Shown here: in pieces, positions 1 to 6,251 of the stretch
Layout of the letters: every line of letters starts with the position of its first letter
Position numbering within the stretch: the first letter of the stretch is position 1
Origin: Candidatus Zixiibacteriota bacterium
GTDB lineage: Bacteria > Zixibacteria > MSB-5A5 > SM23-73-2
Direction: 5' to 3'
DNA length: 51,537 bases
Assembly (NCBI GenBank): GCA_030615745.1
Contig: JAUWYR010000016.1
Location: forward strand, 1 to 51,537
Made by a program: the position numbers and the translations under genes
The notes under the pieces: model-generated
Database searches by the model: none
Seen by the model: the letters and a program-made list of their open reading frames with translations, nothing else
What the model was told of the DNA's origin: nothing

Positions 1-290
1 GGTCTCATTTTTGCGATGTTAAATTTTTATTAATAATAAAATGATTCCTTTTAACTCAATTTTAGTTTCGGCATCTTTGGATAAATCTTGATTACCCACC
101 TATTTACTCCACAAGGGAAAAGAAGTGGATAAGACCCTTTGTTTTATAAGTTTACCTGAATAAGAAGAGATATTTTAATGAAGGTTTTGTGAGAAGGTCA
201 AATAAGATTGCTGGGAGCTGATCTTACAGGGTTTCCAAATCCAAATCGAAGGTTCTTCGAGATCTTCCCATTTGCAGTAATCACAAAGGG
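1..290. other. AT-rich stretch with gene remnant
   Basis: I see no intact gene here. On the minus strand, 208-290 can be read as a continuation, in another frame, of the broken gene at 291-572. That reading contains a Cys-x2-Cys-Lys-Trp-Glu-Asp pattern resembling the second half of a CPCC-type zinc domain. The similarity is weak and by eye only. Confidence 0.35.
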
Positions 291-572
291 TCAGAAAATC
301 AGATTCCCCTCTATAGACGGGGCAAACTGTCTGGACTTTGAAAAAAAGACAGAAACTTTCAGGTGCAAATCGAATTTCGATCTTATCAAATCCAAAAGCT
401 CCAGATATTCATCCAAAGTCAAATCACCCTGCTCAAGCCCCTCCTTTAAATCTTCTTCGGTCTCGTAAATCTCAGGGGAGATGACTTGAGCTTTTAGGGG
501 GAAAGTTAAGATTATAAAAATTAAAAGAGGGAAAATTAAAAGCTGAAATTTTTTTAATTCTTTTTTGCCCAT
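291..572 (-). pseudogene. Truncated small exported protein, probable 5' gene fragment
   Basis: Reading from ATG at 572 gives about 93 residues. It has a basic start (MGKKELKK), a hydrophobic segment at about residues 11-28 ending in LKAQ, which looks like a signal peptide, and then an acidic helix-rich stretch (YETEEDLKEGLEQGDLTLDE). The composition changes abruptly after about residue 65, and the frame closes at a TGA soon afterwards. This suggests that the 5' end of a longer exported protein was cut off or frameshifted. The longer ORF starting at 632 uses repeat sequence as its N-terminus, so 572 is preferred. Function unknown. Confidence 0.35.
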
Positions 573-583
573 CCCCGAAATTT

Positions 584-610
584 GGAGTGCAAGCCTTTCA
601 GGCTTGCTCC
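584..610. repeat. Hairpin of the GGAGTGCAAGCC type
   Basis: A near-perfect inverted repeat, GGAGTGCAAGCC then TTTCA then GGCTTGCTCC, sits just upstream of the 572 start codon. Related GGAGTGTAA and TTACACTCC arms occur at 50980-51047, and a half copy lies near 4697-4715, so this is one of several dispersed repeat types in the window. Confidence 0.6.
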
Positions 611-613
611 TGT

Positions 614-682
614 TCATCGGGGATGTTATCACCCCCGATAAGATTCACTTTTTAGCAGATGCCTGCCCCTGGCCGGGCAGGC
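614..682 (+). repeat. Direct repeat copy 1 (pair with 806-875)
   Basis: Two imperfect direct copies of about 70 bp. Each carries an outer hairpin (CGGGGATGTTATCACCCCCG here, CAGGGATGTTATCATCCCTG in copy 2) followed by the shared block CCCCTGGCCGGGCAGGC. Changes in the hairpin arms are partly compensatory, which suggests that pairing has been kept. Confidence 0.65.
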
Positions 683-805
683 AACCTGTGTTTTTCTAAT
701 TACTGCACGTAATATTTTGTTATTTATAAATAAATAAAAAAGGAGAGAAAAACAAAGAAGTTTTTTGAAAAAAATTTGAGAGTCATTTTTGGTTTGAACC
801 TTCGC

Positions 806-875
806 TCATCAGGGATGTTATCATCCCTGAAAAACGTCTTTTTCTTAGCGTATGACTACCCCTGGCCGGGCAGGC
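806..875 (+). repeat. Direct repeat copy 2 (pair with 614-682)
   Basis: Second copy of the 614-682 unit, with the same order of hairpin, T-rich linker and CCCCTGGCCGGGCAGGC block. The GCCTGCCCGGCCAGGG core recurs near 42152-42170, and a related CCTGGCCGGGGAGGC at about 28890, tying it to the larger repeat network. Confidence 0.65.
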
Positions 876-887
876 TGGCCATAAATT

Positions 888-941
888 ACTGACATTTTTA
901 ATTTGCAAAAAACTGACATTTTTAATTTGCTTTGACATTCT
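888..941 (-). mobile_element. Solo ISNCY-like terminal repeat
   Basis: On the minus strand this reads as reiterated AATGTCAG blocks separated by TTTGCAAATTAA. The same arrangement (AATGTCAGTAGTTTGCAAAT, then AATGTCAG) occurs at 51249-51280, just before an ISNCY-like transposase. The orientation places a missing element body to the left, where only repeats are found, so this is probably a decayed or excised IS end. Confidence 0.5.
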
Positions 942-953
942 GTGAATTATTTC

Positions 954-982
954 TTGACAGTAATTGTTATTTGTATTAATAT
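954..982 (+). promoter_or_regulatory. Putative sigma-70 promoter for the PaaK/cyclase cassette
   Basis: TTGACA at 954-959 and TAATAT at 977-982 are separated by 17 bp. It lies immediately outside the IS end and implies a leader of roughly 130 nt before the 1122 start codon. The -10 match is only moderate. Confidence 0.4.
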
Positions 983-1121
983 ATTGTTCTAATTGTTTTG
1001 TTGATATTATGCAAGTTTTTAGTTATTTCAGTATTTGGCTAATCAACTACGATGCAGGAACTTACTAAATAAGAGATGAAAGAGCACCAGACTACAGTTC
1101 GCAATCCAATTAGAACTTAGA

Positions 1122-2033
1122 ATGAAGTATGAGTATATGATGAGTCAGAAAAGGACGCAAAACTCTGATCCTCCCGCTGCAAATCAGAAGCTGTTTCTTG
1201 GTAGCAAGACTTTGAACTTGAGAGAGATCATAAAACGTCTTCATAACCTTGTATCAGAAGCCGCTTCGAAAATACCTATGTATCAAGCACTATATGGAAA
1301 AACTCCGTCTATTAAAACCTTAACCGATTTCCGGCAACTGCCAATTATCAACAGGCAAACATTCGCGGAACTGGGGGACGTAAGCAAGGCAGTCTCCGAT
1401 CCGTGGGACATCGTAGGTCCCTACGCTCCCTGGAACGCCGAGCGGAACCGTTTCCCTCTTCCGGTACTCCATAACGATACTGATGAAGAAGGCTTGATCG
1501 AACGACTCAGTTGGATCATGGAATATATTGGTTTCGAAAGAAGTGAAAGGATAACATTTTTGGTGTCCCCCCCTCACCAATATGGTGTCGCAGAGCTTGC
1601 CGATCTGTTGATTTATCTTGGTTTTCAGTGTCAGATAATTCAAGTGACGCACCAACCCCGCGGGAACTTGCGAAGGCTGCTGAACGAGGCCGGCGTAGTA
1701 AAGTTTTTTGTGGCGGCTGAACCAGAGTTGCTCGCAGAAGAATGGGCAGAGGGTGTTTCCGCAATCGTTACTTTCAATCACCCAAGGGACTTAAAAGGGC
1801 AATTCAGACATTTTGACATTCTTCATCTCGATGAAATTCCTTTGCTTGCCGTGCGGCAACAACCGATCCCTTATGCTTGGCTACAACACCATTTCTACTT
1901 TGAAGAAAGTGTCATTGGAACGCTGATCGTCACTACTCTTGGTCATGATTGTGGGCCACTTATACGATACGATACTGGCATTCGTGCTCGGCTGAATGGT
2001 CACAAGCTTTTTTTACCGGATGACTTAATATGA
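1122..2033 (+). CDS. PaaK/LuxE-like adenylate-forming protein lacking the P-loop
   Basis: A 303-aa protein resembling the phenylacetate-CoA ligase/acyl-protein synthetase superfamily in its N-terminal helices (residues about 35-85, ASKIPMYQALYG...LPIINRQTF) and in the late core (GTLIVTTLGHDCGPLIRYDTG), which matches the GELVVTTL...PLIRYRTGD block of PaaK enzymes. The Ser/Thr/Gly-rich ATP loop (SGTTG) is absent and the C-terminal lid domain with its catalytic lysine is missing. It may be a catalytically dead partner or a half-enzyme. It overlaps the next gene by 4 bp (ATGA), so the two are probably translationally coupled. No strong ribosome site precedes 1122, and ATG at 1137 is an alternative start. 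G/C use is higher than in the genes from 4722 onward. Confidence 0.6.
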   Translation: MKYEYMMSQKRTQNSDPPAANQKLFLGSKTLNLREIIKRLHNLVSEAASKIPMYQALYGKTPSIKTLTDFRQLPIINRQTFAELGDVSKAVSDPWDIVGPYAPWNAERNRFPLPVLHNDTDEEGLIERLSWIMEYIGFERSERITFLVSPPHQYGVAELADLLIYLGFQCQIIQVTHQPRGNLRRLLNEAGVVKFFVAAEPELLAEEWAEGVSAIVTFNHPRDLKGQFRHFDILHLDEIPLLAVRQQPIPYAWLQHHFYFEESVIGTLIVTTLGHDCGPLIRYDTGIRARLNGHKLFLPDDLI

Positions 2034-3355
2034 AAAAACTCAAGCAAAGCCACTTCTTTCCCCCGGAGGTGGAAGATAAGCTGAGGTATCTCTTTCGCAG
2101 GGTTCACAAAGAGCATCCATTCTACCGACACATCTTTGAAGAAGCGAAACTGAGTCCAGACGATGATCCGATTTCGGTCCTTGATCGTTTCCCCGTTATG
2201 GATAGGAAGGGTTACTTGGAACTTCAGAGAGATATCTTTTTTCGACTGAAGGGTGGACACTTTCTGACTGAGCGCACATCTGGAACTACCGGCCCTAAGA
2301 AAATCCGTTTTGTCACTCAACGGGATGAAGCCGCAGAGGAGGAATTATGTCTTCGCTTCTTCAGACAGTGTGGCCTTGCGCCATCGGACCGCGTTCTGGC
2401 AATCGACATCGACAGCCCGGAGATATATCTCTTTTATTCGCGGGCGCTTTTACGTATGGGGATTCATGACTTTTCATACGTGAACTTCGCTGGTTCTGGG
2501 GACGAGGCGCTTAAGCCACTGTTCACGTTTCGACCTACGGTCATCTTGACCGTCCCGTCTGTTCTATCCCGCTGTAAGGCTAAATTAGCTCATGCATCCG
2601 GACCGGATGGTGAAAGGTACCTGAAAAAGGTGCTCTACATAGCCGAGAATATGAGTCCCGAACTTAGGCACACGCTGTCTGAGGATATGGGTCTCGAAGT
2701 CTTCTCTTTCTACGGGAGTACTGAAATCGGATCAATGGCGGGGGAATGTCAAAAACATGAAGGTATTCACTTGTTTAATGATGCAGTTGTGCCCACGCTA
2801 ATCGATCCGGTTGATGAGCGCAATTGTATAACTGGGCAAGTTGCCTGGACGACTCTCCACTTCACAGACCAACCCCTTATAAAGTACGTCAATGGTGACG
2901 TTATTTCAGTTGCCAAGGGTGAATGTACCTGCTGCCGCCATTATCCATTGATGACGCACATATCTAGAATAGACGACATCTTTACAATCTACGGTCAGAA
3001 ATTCAGATACGACGACTTTAAGCGAGCCATAACGAGAGAATTGGGGGGCATTGAATCTCTCACAATCATAATTACTTCAGGGGATAAATGCGATAGAGTG
3101 GTATTTCGGGTGCCTGACTACCTGATCAAGGAAAGAGACGTTATCTTGAGGGCTGTTCATTTAATTGACGATTTCCATTACTTCCTAAAGATGGGCTTTG
3201 TTGTGACTGATATAGAGGTTGATTCAGGCTATGAAATTGTCAAGAGAAAATCAAATCGGGTGGTAGATCTTCGCGGTGAAGTATCGCCGCGACGCAATCG
3301 CCTGAGTTGTCGCCGTGTTTCTGTCCCAGTCAACGAAATATGCGGTCGACAATAA
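2030..3355 (+). CDS. PaaK-like AMP-forming ligase (complete active site)
   Basis: A 441-aa adenylate-forming enzyme of the phenylacetate-CoA ligase/LuxE type. It has the ATP-binding loop at residues about 83-91 (TSGTTGPKK), the core motif FYGSTEIGS at about 227-235, and PLIKYVNGD at about 282-290. A cysteine cluster (CTCCRHYP, about 299-306) followed by ISRIDDIFTIYGQKF corresponds to the CxCGR...GRxDD hinge of PaaK proteins. Such enzymes activate a carboxylic acid as acyl-AMP and pass it to CoA or a protein thiol; the substrate cannot be read from sequence. It is the catalytic-looking paralogue of the preceding gene, overlaps it by 4 bp, and is followed 16 bp later by a nucleotidyl cyclase gene. 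Confidence 0.75.
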   Translation: MKKLKQSHFFPPEVEDKLRYLFRRVHKEHPFYRHIFEEAKLSPDDDPISVLDRFPVMDRKGYLELQRDIFFRLKGGHFLTERTSGTTGPKKIRFVTQRDEAAEEELCLRFFRQCGLAPSDRVLAIDIDSPEIYLFYSRALLRMGIHDFSYVNFAGSGDEALKPLFTFRPTVILTVPSVLSRCKAKLAHASGPDGERYLKKVLYIAENMSPELRHTLSEDMGLEVFSFYGSTEIGSMAGECQKHEGIHLFNDAVVPTLIDPVDERNCITGQVAWTTLHFTDQPLIKYVNGDVISVAKGECTCCRHYPLMTHISRIDDIFTIYGQKFRYDDFKRAITRELGGIESLTIIITSGDKCDRVVFRVPDYLIKERDVILRAVHLIDDFHYFLKMGFVVTDIEVDSGYEIVKRKSNRVVDLRGEVSPRRNRLSCRRVSVPVNEICGRQ

Positions 3356-3371
3356 AGAAAGGAGGCGCGGA

Positions 3372-4439
3372 ATGACTGAAGATAAAGTGCAGGCAAATTC
3401 AGAACACAAGCTGACAAAGGTTGATAAACTGGATTTCTGGAATAAGGACACAGTACCAGAAGATCAACACGAAGTTCCGTTGATCGACGATAAGGCAATT
3501 AAGAGGGGAAGTTGTCTTGAAGATACACAACGCGAAGCTTTTCAAACTAACCTAGCCGTACGAGGCCGCGACAATTACTGTGAGGTCATTGCCCTCTCCG
3601 TGGATATTCGAAAATCAGCCATTACCCTTGTGAACGTGGAAGACTTTGCTGAGTATAACAGGGTTCTCGCTGACTTCATCTGCTATGTAAAGGATACCTG
3701 GCGTAGTGAGCCAGGGAGATTCTTTGATAAATTCACAGGGGACGGAGCACTATGCTTTTGGGTCCTCCCTGAAGAGCCGCCCGCCTCAGAAAAGGACGAG
3801 GACGGGAAACCTCTTATCGACCATTATTATTCTATTTGGAACGACCGGGTCAAAAAAACGATCAAGTTTTCCATTGAAATAACGTGCAAGTTTATGGAAA
3901 TTTTCTTGCCCAGTATTCGCAAAGCATGCGGACTCATACCAAAGGATTTCGGTTTCTCAACTGGTATCGACGTGGGTCAATGTTTCTTGACAGAATTGCG
4001 ATCATCAAAAGAAGAGGAAGCTCCCAAGGATCACTACAAAGCACGGTATGGCCCGATCAAGTGTAAAGATTATGAGGAGATTGTTGTTTCCGACAATGTC
4101 ACTATGATCGGGCGGGCAGTTATCGGTGCAGCCAGAATGACTAGAGCCGCCAATGCCTATGAAATACTTGTCAATTGTTATCCTGGCTCCGAGTTAAAAG
4201 CCAGAATCGACGATCCCAGTGAGCATGAGATCCGTGAAAACCTCCACTTCGGACTTGAGCTCACCTTCAGGAAGATTAAAGACTATTGTTACTGTCCCGT
4301 TGAGGTTTACCGAGTAAACACTGATCGGATAGAAAACCTTAAGAAAGAATTGGGCTTGGTTGAAGAAGACGAAGACACTTCTAAAAAGAGCGAAAAAGAG
4401 CCAGACGACACAACCTGCAAGCAGTCGAAAAATGAATAG
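3372..4439 (+). CDS. Class III nucleotidyl cyclase domain protein
   Basis: A 355-aa soluble protein with one class III (adenylate/guanylate-type) cyclase domain. Visible active-site elements are the first metal aspartate D78 in ALSVDIRKSA, K120 and the second metal aspartate D124 in FDKFTGDGALCFW, and the later GRAVIGAARM segment (247-256) with R255. The usual transition-state Asn of the VNxAAR motif is replaced here (VIGAAR). Inserts near 135-165 and 208-240 make the domain longer than typical. There is no membrane segment or receiver; the N-terminal about 65 residues and the charged Lys/Glu tail look unstructured. The start at 3372 is chosen for its AAAGGAGGCGCGGA ribosome site; the longer ORF from 3315 overlaps the upstream gene. 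Standalone cyclases of this kind occur in Pycsar-type phage defence, but no known Pycsar effector is adjacent. Confidence 0.75.
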   Translation: MTEDKVQANSEHKLTKVDKLDFWNKDTVPEDQHEVPLIDDKAIKRGSCLEDTQREAFQTNLAVRGRDNYCEVIALSVDIRKSAITLVNVEDFAEYNRVLADFICYVKDTWRSEPGRFFDKFTGDGALCFWVLPEEPPASEKDEDGKPLIDHYYSIWNDRVKKTIKFSIEITCKFMEIFLPSIRKACGLIPKDFGFSTGIDVGQCFLTELRSSKEEEAPKDHYKARYGPIKCKDYEEIVVSDNVTMIGRAVIGAARMTRAANAYEILVNCYPGSELKARIDDPSEHEIRENLHFGLELTFRKIKDYCYCPVEVYRVNTDRIENLKKELGLVEEDEDTSKKSEKEPDDTTCKQSKNE

Positions 4440-4480
4440 TGAGTTGTTGATAATTAATACGACATTTCGTACCGCTAAAA

Positions 4481-4690
4481 GCGGGACGGCTACCTTAATC
4501 GAGGTTTTACGATACCTTGATAACATCGCCAAGAGCTGATAGGTAGCCGCAACCTTTCCGCCAGAGGCGGATCCACCTACGGTGGATAGGTTGCGTGATT
4601 CCAACATTTGCGTCCCGCTGCAAGCGGGACGGCTACCAAGACCACGGTTTTACGATATCCTAGAATATTCACCAAGTGCTGAAATATTAA
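4481..4690. repeat. Structured direct-repeat block
   Basis: Two copies, each of about 58 bp (4481-4538 and 4624-4681), share GCGGGACGGCTACC, GGTTTTACGATA and a TCACCAAG/TCGCCAAG end. Between them is a nested structure. The outer arms CGCAACCT (4548-4555) and AGGTTGCG (4588-4595) enclose two adjacent hairpins, TCCGCC-AGA-GGCGGA and TCCACC-TAC-GGTGGA, giving a three-way-junction fold. A further perfect hairpin, CGTCCCGCT-GCA-AGCGGGACG, spans 4611-4631. The block separates the convergent genes ending at 4439 and 4722, and no gene is seen in it. Confidence 0.7.
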
Positions 4691-4721
4691 GTAAAGCTGA
4701 AGCTTTACACTCCAAAAAGAT

Positions 4722-6206
4722 TTATCTCACATCCTTCAACCCATACCTATCTATCTTCCGATACAAAGTCCTCTCCCCGATACCCAAAATCTTAGCTGCT
4801 TTCTTCCTGTTCCCCCCGACGTTTCTCAAAGTCTTTTCAATCAGCTCCTTTTCCACATCCTCCATGCTCAGATTTTGCTCCACTTCACCGGGTTTAACCT
4901 CTTTTCCCCACTCTGAGCTGACATCAACTCTATCTTCTGGTTTAAGCTCCTTTACGCCGGTTATTGCTCTTCTTAGCTCTGTTATCTCTTTTCTCAAACC
5001 TAAAAGCGCCTGGTAGATAAGCTCGTGCTCTGCTGTCTGAACTGATTTGCCGGTTATTACTGGAAGTGTTCTCTGGGATTCAAATTGTTTCTCCACATAT
5101 CCCCTGACATCTTTTCCTTCTATTATCCTGTTAGGTGCTAAAACAAGCATACTCTCCAAAAAGTTCTTAAGCTCCCTCACATTTCCAGGCCAGTGATACC
5201 TTAAAAGCAACTCCATTGCCTCATCGCTTACCCCTGTTATCTTTCTTTCGCTCTCTTGATTTAGCTTTTGAATAAAATCATATACTAAAAGTGGAATATC
5301 CTTAGTCCTTTCCCTTAAAGGTGGAACATCGATTTTTACCACACATATTCTATAGTATAGGTCTGCCCGGAAAGAGCCATCCCTGACCATAGAGTCGATA
5401 TCACGATTGGTAGCTGATATAACCCTCACGTCAACATTTATATCCTCAGTTCCACCAACCCTTAAAAAGCTTCTCTCCTCTAATACCCTTAAAAGTCTCA
5501 CCTGGGTTTGAAGAGGAATCTCTGTTATCTCATCTAAAAATATTGTCCCTTTATCTGCTCTCTCGAAAAGTCCAGCTCGTCTGGATATTGCTCCGGTAAA
5601 GGCGCCCTTCTCATGACCGAAAAGCTCAGATTCTAAAACCCCTTCAGCTAAAGCCCCGCAGTTTGCCGCAACAAAAGGCTTTGTTTTCCTCAGGCTGTTT
5701 TTATGAATGGCACGGGCTATCAACTCCTTCCCGGTTCCACTCTCCCCGGTTAACAAAACAGTGATAACAGTCGGAGCAGCTTGCATAATAGCCTCTGCAA
5801 TCCTTTTCAGCTCAGTCGACTTTCCAACAAGACCACACGATTTTAAAAAACTCCTCTGTTTTGTAGCTTTATTTATCTTCAGGTGAACTTCCTCTTTTTT
5901 TAGAGGAAGCCTTAAGGTCTCATCAGCTCCATAGCCCAAAAAGCTTTTAGAGTCTTTTTCGGAATCTATTGCTACAAAGAGCTCGGAGTGTGGACTTTTT
6001 AAATTGATCTTTTTTAACAAGCTCTCGCAGGGCAAATCTCCTATCCTTGAGTCCAAAAGGATGAAATCGAACCTTTGTTCTTTTAAAAGCTTAAGAGCAA
6101 AAGTTGAATTTATTGCCTTTTTTGTAAAAAGATTTAGATCACTTAATATATCTTTTATCTCTTGAACAAAATCGTCTCTATCACTTATCAAAAGGAGAGT
6201 TTCCAT
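4722..6206 (-). CDS. Sigma-54-dependent response regulator (NtrC family)
   Basis: 494 aa with the classic three-part layout. The receiver-like domain (1-115) keeps a candidate phospho-acceptor at D52 (ILLDSRIGD) and acidic residues near 9-12. The AAA+ sigma-54 activator domain (about 130-355) has Walker A GESGTGKE, the sigma-54 contact loop GAFTGA and Walker B IFLDEI. The C-terminal Fis-type helix-turn-helix is GNRKKAAKILGIGERTLYRK. It should activate sigma-54 promoters in response to phosphorylation, but no histidine kinase lies alongside, so the signal and targets are unknown. It is 45 bp downstream of rnr on the same strand. Confidence 0.95.
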   Translation of the reverse strand: METLLLISDRDDFVQEIKDILSDLNLFTKKAINSTFALKLLKEQRFDFILLDSRIGDLPCESLLKKINLKSPHSELFVAIDSEKDSKSFLGYGADETLRLPLKKEEVHLKINKATKQRSFLKSCGLVGKSTELKRIAEAIMQAAPTVITVLLTGESGTGKELIARAIHKNSLRKTKPFVAANCGALAEGVLESELFGHEKGAFTGAISRRAGLFERADKGTIFLDEITEIPLQTQVRLLRVLEERSFLRVGGTEDINVDVRVISATNRDIDSMVRDGSFRADLYYRICVVKIDVPPLRERTKDIPLLVYDFIQKLNQESERKITGVSDEAMELLLRYHWPGNVRELKNFLESMLVLAPNRIIEGKDVRGYVEKQFESQRTLPVITGKSVQTAEHELIYQALLGLRKEITELRRAITGVKELKPEDRVDVSSEWGKEVKPGEVEQNLSMEDVEKELIEKTLRNVGGNRKKAAKILGIGERTLYRKIDRYGLKDVR

Positions 6207-6251
6207 CTGAAATCCTTTTTAGCTCTCTTTTAAAAATTGTAGATAAAAAAC

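Noticed and set aside
1320-1781. 153-aa ORF antisense to the first PaaK-like gene
   Set aside because: No recognisable domain or ribosome site; the plus-strand frame matches an adenylate-forming family and is coupled to the next gene.
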